A DNA stretch of 8,697 nucleotides from JAGVSV01 sp040766135 (lineage in GTDB: Bacteria; Bacillota; Clostridia; Christensenellales; Aristaeellaceae), in the NCBI GenBank assembly GCA_040766135.1, contig JAXGRA010000025.1, positions 1-8,697 on the forward strand, written 5' to 3'. Shown here piece by piece: positions 1 to 5,832 of this stretch (positions within the stretch are counted from its first letter, which is position 1; each line of letters begins with the position of its first letter). Position numbers and translations under genes: made by a program. Below the pieces are notes generated by a model, which searched no databases, was not told the DNA's origin, and saw only the letters and a list, made by a program, of their open reading frames with translations.

Positions 1-791
1 TGCAAACTAGACAAATTTCGTTTAGCAGCTTCCTCTGCAGCTTCTTTCCCCAAGTCCTTTGTAAGATCAACTGTCATTTGAATCAGGACTCGTCTTAGAT
101 AAAGCTGTAGTGGCTGCCATGTCGTCGTCGGTAAATAAACGCTAGCATAAAACCAACTGTTCCAAACGCCGACGATCGTATATACCGCGATGACCGCCAA
201 AATGGCCTTGGACATCGGTAAATATATCTGTAGCAAGATCTGATAGTTATTGGCTCCGTCAATCTTTGCCGCCTCGCGCAAGGTTTCGGGCAAAGAGCTG
301 AAATAGGATTTGGTCAGGATAATATACCAGATTGAAAAACAAGTGGGCAAAATCAGCGCAAGCGGGCTGGAATAAAGACCAAGTTTTGTAATCAGCAAGA
401 AATTGGGAATCAGGCCGCCGCTGAAATACATAGGAACAATCAAAAAGTAGTTGATGAATTTCCTGCCCCAAAGATTCTTGTAGGTCAGCGGATAAGCCGC
501 TATCGTGCAGGTCACAAGCATTAAAGCCGTATTGACGGAAGCATACATAATCGTATTCGCGTATGCACGCCATAGGCTCTGATCCTCAAACAAGATTTTA
601 TAGCTACCCAAGTAGAAACCTTTCGGCCACCAGTAGACTTTCATGGTTACCGCTTCCATAGGATCACTTAACGAAAGAACCAGTACATTGTAGACAGGGT
701 ATAACGTGATAAAGCATATTAGTGCCATGAACACATAAATCAGAAACGTACCAATCTTGCTTCCTTCTTTAATTCTGTTTTTTCTACTCAT
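1..791 (-). CDS. Carbohydrate ABC transporter permease, YtcP type (3' partial)
   Basis: Inner-membrane permease subunit of a binding-protein-dependent sugar or oligosaccharide importer. The frame is open from ATG at 791 to the left window edge (263 codons), so the C-terminus is missing, probably only a few tens of residues given the usual size near 290-300. It begins MSRKNRIKEGSKIGTFLIYV, a short basic head leading into a first membrane segment at about residues 13-40. The permease signature (EAA loop, contacts the ATPase) is seen at 173-192: EAAKIDGANNYQILLQIYLP. Further hydrophobic segments lie near 78-100, 114-135, 141-161 and 196-215. The ribosome binding site is weak (GATGAG, 5 nt before the start). 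The gene lies 76 bp downstream of the LplB-type permease on the same strand, the usual order for this heterodimer. The solute-binding lipoprotein would be expected further left, outside the window. The sugar cannot be told from sequence. Confidence 0.9.
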   Translation of the reverse strand, partial: MSRKNRIKEGSKIGTFLIYVFMALICFITLYPVYNVLVLSLSDPMEAVTMKVYWWPKGFYLGSYKILFEDQSLWRAYANTIMYASVNTALMLVTCTIAAYPLTYKNLWGRKFINYFLIVPMYFSGGLIPNFLLITKLGLYSSPLALILPTCFSIWYIILTKSYFSSLPETLREAAKIDGANNYQILLQIYLPMSKAILAVIAVYTIVGVWNSWFYASVYLPTTTWQPLQLYLRRVLIQMTVDLTKDLGKEAAEEAAKRNLSSL

Positions 792-817
792 TTATTCTCA
801 TCGCTTACGCTTCTATT

Positions 818-835
818 GAAACTACGTAGCGTTTC
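818..835. repeat. Short imperfect inverted repeat between the two permease genes
   Basis: In the 76-bp gap between the two permease genes, GAAAC and GTTTC flank an inner CTACGTAG palindrome, giving a small imperfect hairpin. There is no T-run on the minus strand, so it is not a convincing terminator. It could be an mRNA processing or stability element, or chance. Confidence 0.25.
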
Positions 836-867
836 CCCTTCCTTAACAATATTTTCAAATGATGAGA

Positions 868-1824
868 TTACCACATGCCATAGCCTGTGAGTTTGTTGCT
901 AATCTTATTGGCAAAGAACGTCAGCAGAAAACCAATCAACGACATGAACAAACCCACCGCTGTGGTGTAGCTAAATTGACCACCTTCGATACCCAAGCGA
1001 TAAATATACGTCCCGATTACATCAGCTGTCTCATAAGTAGCGGGAAGATAAAGCAAAAGGATCAGTTCTGTGTTTGTTGATAAAATTGAGCCGATTTGCA
1101 GAATCAAGGTAATCGCAATAACGTTTTTTAGCCCCGGAAGCGAAATATGCCACATTTGTTTAAAACGTCCAGCGCCATCTATACTAGCTGATTCATACAA
1201 CGCGGGGTCAATGGATGACAAGGTGGAAAAGTACAAAATAGAACCGAAGCCAAAATTTTTCCAAACATTCGTAATCGTATAGATTATTGGAAACTTGGAT
1301 GAGTCCGTACGAAATGACTGTCGCGCAAAGCCCAACATTTGGACAATTTGATTGACGATACCATCCGTGCTGATAAATGAGATCACCATGCCGGCTACAA
1401 CGACCGAAGAAATAAAATACGGCAGATAACTCGCAGTTTGCACAAGCTTTTTGATTTTCGGACGCTTTACTTCATTGGCCAGAAGTGCAAAGATAATTGG
1501 TGCCGTGAATCCGAAGATAAGGTTTAACGAGTTCAAGACCAACGTATTGCGCAAAATTCTATAGAAATACTTGCTAGAGACAAAATTAACAAAATGTTTT
1601 AGTCCGACCCACTTGACGCCTTCTCCAACAAACGGGGCACCTGGCGAATAATCCTGAAACGAAATCACCAATCCATATAAGGGGATGTAACAGAAAATGA
1701 AAACCAAGATCAGGACTGGCAATAAAAGCGAATACATTTCCAAATTTTCCCGCACATACTCGCTTCGCATCCCGTTCTTGCGCAAACCTAATAAATGCGT
1801 TGTTAGGACTCTTCGAAACTTCAT
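868..1824 (-). CDS. Carbohydrate ABC transporter permease, LplB type
   Basis: Partner permease of the YtcP-type subunit; together they form the membrane channel of an importer for a sugar or oligosaccharide. The protein is 318 residues from ATG 1824, beginning MKFRRVLTTHLLGL. I chose this start over the in-frame ATG at 1842 because AAAGGGAAG lies 6 nt before 1824 while nothing like a ribosome binding site precedes 1842. Six hydrophobic segments are visible near residues 31-55, 96-117, 131-152, 178-200, 233-255 and 285-306. The EAA loop is at 211-230 (ESASIDGAGRFKQMWHISLP), with Gly 217 in the conserved place. The C-terminus GYGMW is typical of LplB proteins. Length is normal for the family. 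It is the first gene of its operon, with no regulator or binding-protein gene upstream, so the binding protein is probably encoded after the second permease. Base composition is more AT-rich than the lysC block. Confidence 0.92.
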   Translation of the reverse strand: MKFRRVLTTHLLGLRKNGMRSEYVRENLEMYSLLLPVLILVFIFCYIPLYGLVISFQDYSPGAPFVGEGVKWVGLKHFVNFVSSKYFYRILRNTLVLNSLNLIFGFTAPIIFALLANEVKRPKIKKLVQTASYLPYFISSVVVAGMVISFISTDGIVNQIVQMLGFARQSFRTDSSKFPIIYTITNVWKNFGFGSILYFSTLSSIDPALYESASIDGAGRFKQMWHISLPGLKNVIAITLILQIGSILSTNTELILLLYLPATYETADVIGTYIYRLGIEGGQFSYTTAVGLFMSLIGFLLTFFANKISNKLTGYGMW

Positions 1825-1865
1825 TGAATTCTTCCCTTTCATGATTTATACGAAATACTTTCATA

Positions 1866-1895
1866 TTTATATTCATCATTATGATTATAGTTCAA
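1866..1895 (-). promoter_or_regulatory. Candidate promoter with palindromic spacer for the ABC transporter operon
   Basis: On the minus strand TTGAAC (plus positions 1890-1895) is followed by an 18-bp spacer and TATAAA (1866-1871), about 40 bp before the chosen start at 1824. A TATAAT also sits directly after TTGAAC (1884-1889) but has no good -35 element. The spacer contains the 11-bp palindrome ATCATTATGAT (1875-1885), a possible repressor operator. No regulator gene is in the window to pair with it. Confidence 0.4.
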
Positions 1896-2076
1896 GAAAC
1901 TTGCCTATGGTTATGTAACATACAAGCCAATGCTTGTTCCTGCAGTGCATGGTCTGCACGACAATAAACCTTCTCAGAATTTTACAATCACGACTTCATA
2001 TTTATTGTTACGGTAAAAAACTATTAAATGCAATTGACTTTCCTATATAAAACATGTGTAATACTATTTTATTTGT

Positions 2077-2116
2077 AAAATACACACAAAATGCAGTAAA
2101 TACACACAAAATGCAG
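2077..2116. repeat. Two tandem copies of a 20-bp unit upstream of the lysC promoter
   Basis: Positions 2077-2096 and 2097-2116 carry the same 20-bp unit (core TACACACAAAATGCAG), differing only at the first base. The second copy ends 8 bp before the -35 box of the lysC promoter. Placement directly upstream of a promoter would suit a two-site regulator or an upstream activating element. It could equally be a slippage duplication at a composition boundary. Confidence 0.75.
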
Positions 2117-2124
2117 GATATACA

Positions 2125-2153
2125 TTGACAGCGTGCAGCGGCGCATCTATGAT
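2125..2153 (+). promoter_or_regulatory. Housekeeping (sigma-A) promoter of the lysC-asd-hom operon
   Basis: A consensus -35 TTGACA (2125-2130) is followed by exactly 17 bp and a -10 TATGAT (2148-2153, five of six consensus). Transcription should start near 2159-2161, which is precisely where the first paired bases of the T-box stem I begin. The match between promoter spacing and RNA structure supports both calls. Confidence 0.85.
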
Positions 2154-2158
2154 ATGGT

Positions 2159-2366
2159 GTGCGTGGATGAGGACGAGTACCCGTTGCGCCCGACAGAGAA
2201 GCAAGCCCACCGGCTGTAAGGCTTGCCCGGCAACACACCGGCGAACACCCCCTTGGAGCACCGGCCCCAAATCATAGTAAGGCCCGGCGCCTGCCAGCGT
2301 TACCGGCACAACTCCCCTTAAGGTGGAATACGAGGCGCACTCGTCCTGATTGGATGGGTGCTTTTA
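2159..2366 (+). promoter_or_regulatory. T-box leader, probably tRNA-Thr specific
   Basis: A cis-acting RNA that senses tRNA charging and controls transcription of lysC-asd-hom. Stem I: GTGC (2159-2162) pairs with GCAC (2258-2261), GTTGC (2183-2187) with GCAAC (2230-2234), and apical GCAAGCC (2201-2207) with GGCTTGC (2220-2226). The conserved AGTA of the specifier-loop region is at 2176-2179, AGAGAAG at 2195-2201, and the specifier region GAACACC at 2243-2249 is followed by the typical TTGGAG (2253-2258). The CGTTA of the stem III region is at 2298-2302. The antiterminator pairs AGG (2321-2323) with CCT (2345-2347) and ACGAG (2330-2334) with CTCGT (2340-2344), around a bulge starting TGGA (2324-2327). 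UGGA would pair with the 3' UCCA end of a tRNA with discriminator U73. That fits Thr tRNAs of many Firmicutes (from memory) and argues against Asn or His readings of the same loop. The ACC of the usual TGGNACC is replaced by ATA. Confidence 0.9.
2337..2365 (+). terminator. T-box intrinsic terminator (leader attenuator)
   Basis: GCACTCGTCC (2337-2346) pairs along all 10 positions, with three G-T wobbles, with GGATGGGTGC (2352-2361) across the 5-nt loop TGATT, followed by TTTT. It uses the CTCGTCCT strand also needed by the antiterminator, so the two structures exclude each other. It forms when tRNA is charged and stops transcription before lysC. Confidence 0.88.
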
Positions 2367-2370
2367 TTCA

Positions 2371-2384
2371 GAGGAGGACATGTG
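2371..2384 (+). promoter_or_regulatory. Ribosome binding site that fixes the lysC start
   Basis: GAGGAGG (2371-2377) lies 4 nt before GTG 2382. An earlier in-frame GTG at 2358 is inside the attenuator stem and has no ribosome binding site. An ATG at 2380 is out of frame and opens only a 5-residue frame (MWTQL, stop). The downstream asd gene uses the same AGGAGG plus 4-nt spacing, which supports GTG 2382. Confidence 0.75.
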
Positions 2385-3704
2385 GACACAATTGTAACCA
2401 AATTCGGCGGCAGCTCGGTGGCCAATGCGCAGGGCTTTGTGCAGGTGGGCGATATCGTCCGGGCCGATGAACGCCGCCGGTACGTGGTGGTATCGGCCCC
2501 CGGCAAGGCCGATAGCAAGGATCACAAGATTACCGACATGCTGCTGATGTGCTACCAGCTGGCCAGCCATCGGCTGGGCTTTGAGGATGTGTTTTCCATC
2601 ATCGCGGCGCGCTACCGCGACATTCACCGCACGCTGGGCCTGACGCTGGACCTGGACGCTGAGCTGAATCAGATAGAAGCCCGCATCCGCGCCGGAGCCA
2701 GCCGTGATTACTGCGCCAGCCGTGGCGAGTATCTGTGCGCGCGCCTGATGGCGGAGTATCTGGATCTCCCGTTTGTGGACAGCAGCGACCTCATTGTGTT
2801 TGACCCTTCCGGCCACATGGACGAGGCCGCCACCTATGAAGCCATCCGCGTGGGCTTAAACGACCATGAGCGCGCGGTCATCCCCGGCTTTTACGGCGCG
2901 GATGCGCAGGGCAATTTGATCACCTTTGCGCGCGGCGGCAGCGACATCACCGGGGCCGTCATCGCCCGCGGCGTGCGCGCCAGCCTGTACGAAAACTGGA
3001 CGGACGTGTCGGGCTTTTTGATGGCCGACCCGCGCATCGTGCCCAACCCGCGCCCCATCCACAGCATCACCTTCCGCGAGCTACGGGAGCTAAGCTACAT
3101 GGGCGCACAGGTGCTGCAGGAGGATGCCATTTTCCCCGTGCGCGAGGCCGGTATCCCCATCCACATTCGCAACACCCACCGGCCGGAGGATCCCGGCACG
3201 CTGATCGTGCCCGAACAGACCGAGCGCAAGGGCACCATCGTCACCGGCATTGCGGGCAAGAAGGATTTCCGCGTTATCAACGTGGAAAAGACGCGCCTGC
3301 GCGAGGAGGGGGACTTCCTGCGCAAGCTCATCAGCGTGTTTGAAAGCAACGAGGTGCCCATCGAAAACATGCCCTCCTGCATCGACAGCGTGTCGGTGAT
3401 TGTGTCGCAGGCCGATATATCGGGCAAGGAGCGCAAGATACTGGAAGAAATCCGCATTTACTGTTCGCCGGATGCGCTGGTGTCCATGCCCTCCATCGCG
3501 CTGATTGCCGTGGTGGGGCAGGGCATGATCCATGCAGCCGGATCGGCCGCGCGCGTATTCCGCGCGCTGGGCGATGACAAGGTCAACATCCGGCTGATCT
3601 CCCAGGGGTCCAGCGAGTTGAACATATTAATCGGCGTAGACAACCAGGACTTTGAAAATGCCATCCGGGCCATATACAAGGCCTTTGTACAGGAGGAAGC
3701 ATGA
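2382..3704 (+). CDS. lysC: Aspartate kinase (monofunctional, with C-terminal ACT domains)
   Basis: Catalyses ATP-dependent phosphorylation of L-aspartate to 4-phospho-L-aspartate in the cytosol, the first step towards Lys, Thr and Met. With the GTG start the protein is 440 residues and begins MDTIVTKFGGSSVANAQGF, the expected N-terminus; Lys 7 and FGGSS (8-12) form the kinase signature. The amino-acid-kinase domain covers about 1-285, with SRGEYLCARLMAEYL at 113-127 and the catalytic-site motif ARGGSDITG at 183-191, then ENWTDVSGF (204-212). Two ACT regulatory domains follow, about 296-365 and 371-440, the second with ISQGSSELNILIGV (406-419), so allosteric inhibition by an end product is likely. 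It is first in the operon behind a T-box and overlaps asd by 4 bp (ATGA). With a threonine-type leader and hom in the operon, this is probably a threonine-branch isozyme; another aspartate kinase for lysine may exist elsewhere. Confidence 0.96.
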   Translation: MDTIVTKFGGSSVANAQGFVQVGDIVRADERRRYVVVSAPGKADSKDHKITDMLLMCYQLASHRLGFEDVFSIIAARYRDIHRTLGLTLDLDAELNQIEARIRAGASRDYCASRGEYLCARLMAEYLDLPFVDSSDLIVFDPSGHMDEAATYEAIRVGLNDHERAVIPGFYGADAQGNLITFARGGSDITGAVIARGVRASLYENWTDVSGFLMADPRIVPNPRPIHSITFRELRELSYMGAQVLQEDAIFPVREAGIPIHIRNTHRPEDPGTLIVPEQTERKGTIVTGIAGKKDFRVINVEKTRLREEGDFLRKLISVFESNEVPIENMPSCIDSVSVIVSQADISGKERKILEEIRIYCSPDALVSMPSIALIAVVGQGMIHAAGSAARVFRALGDDKVNIRLISQGSSELNILIGVDNQDFENAIRAIYKAFVQEEA

Positions 3705-4675
3705 AAAACGTACATGTTGCTGTTGTAGGCGCTACCGGGCTGGTAGGCTCCACCATTTTGCAGGTGCTGGCCGAGCGGGACTTCCCCGTGGGCACGCTCA
3801 CCCTGCTGGCGTCCGAGCGTTCGGCCGGGCATCAAATTACCTGGAACGGACAGGAATACACCGTGGGCAACTTAGCCCAGGCCACGTTTGAGGGCGTGGA
3901 CATTGCGTTTTTTGCGGCCGGCGGCAGCGTCAGCCGCCAGTATGCGCCCGTCGCAGCCGCGGCCGGCGCGCTGGTGGTGGATAACAGCAGCGCTTTCCGC
4001 ATGCAGCCCGATATCCCGCTGGTGGTGCCGGAGGTCAACGCCGATGATATTCCGCTAAAAGGCATTGTGTCCAACCCCAACTGTTCCACCATCCAGTGCA
4101 TGCCGCCGCTGCACGCGCTCAAGCCCTATGGCCTAAAGCGCGTGGTGTACAGCAGCTATCAGGCGGTGTCGGGTTCCGGCATCAAAGGCCTGAACGATCT
4201 GGACGAAAACAAGCATGAGTTCTATCCCCACCCCATCCACGCCAACATCCTGCCGCACATCGACAGCTTCCGCGACGATGGCTATACCGGCGAGGAGCAC
4301 AAGATGATCGACGAGACGCGCAAAATCCTGCACGAAAAGGATTTGCCCATCACGGCCACCACCGTGCGCGTGCCGGTGCGCTTTGGCCACTGCGTCAGCG
4401 TCAACGTGGAATTGGAAAAGGAATTTGACCTAAACGAGTTGGTCGGGCGCATTGCCGCCCACGAGGGCGTGGTGCTGATGGACGACCCGCAGAACAATGT
4501 ATACCCCATGCCCATATTGGCCGAGGGCCGTGACGAGGTGTTCGTGGGGCGCATCCGGCGCGACTTCAGCGTCAAAAGCGGCGTCAACCTGTGGGTGGTG
4601 GCCGACAACGTGCGCAAGGGCGCTGCCACCAACGCCGTGCAAATCGCTCAGAAAGCGCTGGAACGCATGGGATGA
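3701..4675 (+). CDS. asd: Aspartate-semialdehyde dehydrogenase
   Basis: Reduces 4-phospho-L-aspartate with NADPH to L-aspartate 4-semialdehyde, releasing phosphate; second step of the aspartate pathway, cytosolic, normally a homodimer. The protein has 324 residues, near the short end of the family. The nucleotide-binding loop GATGLVG is at 10-16. The catalytic cysteine is Cys 128 in NPNCSTIQ. SSYQAVSGSG (151-160) carries the conserved Gln 154, TGEEHKM (196-202) holds substrate-binding residues, and RVPVRFGH (223-230) carries the catalytic His 230, with a Cys where many homologues have Ser after the His. The start ATG overlaps the lysC stop (ATGA) and has AGGAGG at 3691-3696 with a 4-nt spacer, so translation is probably coupled to lysC. 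The stop overlaps hom in the same way. Confidence 0.96.
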   Translation: MKNVHVAVVGATGLVGSTILQVLAERDFPVGTLTLLASERSAGHQITWNGQEYTVGNLAQATFEGVDIAFFAAGGSVSRQYAPVAAAAGALVVDNSSAFRMQPDIPLVVPEVNADDIPLKGIVSNPNCSTIQCMPPLHALKPYGLKRVVYSSYQAVSGSGIKGLNDLDENKHEFYPHPIHANILPHIDSFRDDGYTGEEHKMIDETRKILHEKDLPITATTVRVPVRFGHCVSVNVELEKEFDLNELVGRIAAHEGVVLMDDPQNNVYPMPILAEGRDEVFVGRIRRDFSVKSGVNLWVVADNVRKGAATNAVQIAQKALERMG

Positions 4676-5832
4676 AACGCATTGCGCTGCTGGGCCTGGG
4701 CGAAGTAGGCCAGGGCTTTTATGAAGTATTCGAGCACGAGAAATCGCGCGTATCCGCCCTGACCGGTATATCGATGGATTTGGGCGCGGTGCTGGTGCGC
4801 AATATGCACAAACAGCGCAAAGTGATGCCGCGCGAGGGGTTGTTGACCGACAACCCGCATCGCATCATTAATGACACCACGACCGATGCCATTGTGGATG
4901 CCATCAACGACAGCGCGCTGGGCTACGAGATGGCGGTGTCGGCGCTGTCGCACGGCAAGCACTTCATCACCGCCAACAAGGCGCTGGTCAGCCGGCACAT
5001 GGAAGAGCTGCATGCGCTGGCCGCGCAGCATGGCGCTGCATTCCTGTATGAAGCCAGCGTGGGTGGCGGCACGCCGCTGCTCAAGCCCCTGCGCGCGCTG
5101 GAGCGCGCAGGCGAAATCACCTCCATCAAGGGCATCCTCAACGGCTCCTGCAATTTTATCCTGACCGGCATGCGGGAGGGGAATACCTACGAGGTTATGA
5201 TGCAGCGCGCCAGCGCGCTGGGGTATTTAGAGGCCGACCCGCGGGACGACGTGGCGGGCTACGACACCCGGCGCAAGCTGCGTATCTTGTGCTGCGTGGC
5301 CTTTGGCGGCAGCGTGCCGGAGCAGGACATCCCCTGCGAGGGCATCACCCGCGTGCGCGATCAGGACATCGCCGCCCTGGCGCAGCACGGGTATGAGGTC
5401 AAGCTGCTGGGCGCTGCCCGGCGCGAGGGCCGGGGCGTGGCGGCGTTTGTGTTCCCCTGCGCCCTGCCGCGCCTGACGCCGCTGGCCGGTATCAGCGGCT
5501 CATTAAACCTGATTGAAGTCACCAGCCCGTTTTTGGGCCGCGCCGGGTTCATGGGCCAGGGCGCAGGCAGCCGTCCCACCGGGCACGCGGTGTTTACTGA
5601 CCTGCTGGACGCGATGTCCGGCGCCGCCGGGCTGTCGCCGCGCTTAGGGCGTGTGCCGCCCGCCGCCGCGCCCACCACCGCGCGCTTCTACCTGCGCGGG
5701 GTTGCCATCCCTGCCGCGTGGGCTGATGGCGCGCTGGGCGACGGACAAAAAACGCACCCCCTGGATCTTCAGGAGGTGCAAGCCTGGCTGGCAGACCATC
5801 AGGAGGCCTGCGCCATCATATTGGAGCCGTAA
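4672..5832 (+). CDS. hom: Homoserine dehydrogenase (short form)
   Basis: Reduces L-aspartate 4-semialdehyde to L-homoserine with NAD(P)H, the branch step towards threonine and methionine. I start it at ATG 4672 (386 residues, MKRIALLGLGEVGQGF), which overlaps the asd stop as ATGA; the longer frame upstream is antisense-like sequence inside asd. The Rossmann motif GLGEVGQG is at 8-15, ANKAL at 101-105, YEASVGGGTPLL at 126-137, GILNGSCNFIL at 154-164, and the active-site segment ADPRDDVAGYDTRRKL at 188-203 (Asp 192, Asp 198, Lys 202). GAGSRPTG (297-304) closes the catalytic domain. The family commonly has 400-430 residues ending in an ACT domain; here only about 50 residues follow 335 and they resemble at most a decayed or diverged ACT, so threonine feedback at protein level is doubtful. 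There is no strong ribosome binding site, so translational coupling is likely. Its last codons overlap the convergent HAD gene by 17 bp and encode that operon's terminator. Confidence 0.94.
   Translation: MKRIALLGLGEVGQGFYEVFEHEKSRVSALTGISMDLGAVLVRNMHKQRKVMPREGLLTDNPHRIINDTTTDAIVDAINDSALGYEMAVSALSHGKHFITANKALVSRHMEELHALAAQHGAAFLYEASVGGGTPLLKPLRALERAGEITSIKGILNGSCNFILTGMREGNTYEVMMQRASALGYLEADPRDDVAGYDTRRKLRILCCVAFGGSVPEQDIPCEGITRVRDQDIAALAQHGYEVKLLGAARREGRGVAAFVFPCALPRLTPLAGISGSLNLIEVTSPFLGRAGFMGQGAGSRPTGHAVFTDLLDAMSGAAGLSPRLGRVPPAAAPTTARFYLRGVAIPAAWADGALGDGQKTHPLDLQEVQAWLADHQEACAIILEP
5747..5779 (-). terminator. Terminator of the mscL-HAD operon, inside hom
   Basis: On the minus strand GCACCTCCTG (5779-5770) pairs along all 10 positions (one wobble) with CAGGGGGTGC (5763-5754) around the 6-nt loop AAGATC, followed by G and six T (5752-5747). 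It begins 36 nt past the stop codon of the HAD gene at 5816. It lies wholly within the hom coding sequence, over codons for roughly residues 359-369. Confidence 0.82.

Larger units (their letters stand above)
1843..2124. other. AT-rich intergenic region between divergent operons
   Basis: No gene is supported here: the reading frames are short, lack ribosome binding sites and resemble nothing I recognise. The stretch holds the ABC operon promoter, a small hairpin at 1922-1937 (ACAAGC/GCTTGT around CAAT), a second one at 1945-1959 (GTGCA/TGCAC), a weak plus-strand promoter candidate (TTGACT 2034-2039, 17 bp, TGTAAT 2057-2062), and a 20-bp tandem repeat at its right end. Composition changes abruptly to GC-rich just after it. 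Confidence 0.7.

Noticed and set aside
2034..2062. Second plus-strand promoter (TTGACT, 17 bp, TGTAAT) for the lysC operon
   Set aside because: It is a weak match in AT-rich DNA where such hits are frequent, and the promoter at 2125-2153 is much better placed and stronger.
2159..2366. Lysine or SAM riboswitch upstream of lysC
   Set aside because: The sequence lacks the conserved cores of those aptamers and has the full T-box set of elements instead.
4591..4671. Longer hom frame starting at 4591
   Set aside because: The added 27 residues are out-of-frame asd sequence; ATG 4672 gives the standard Rossmann N-terminus and the ATGA overlap seen elsewhere in the operon.
2364..5678. Long open frames on the minus strand across lysC, asd and hom
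   Set aside because: They are by-products of GC-rich codon bias; none has a ribosome binding site or recognisable domain.
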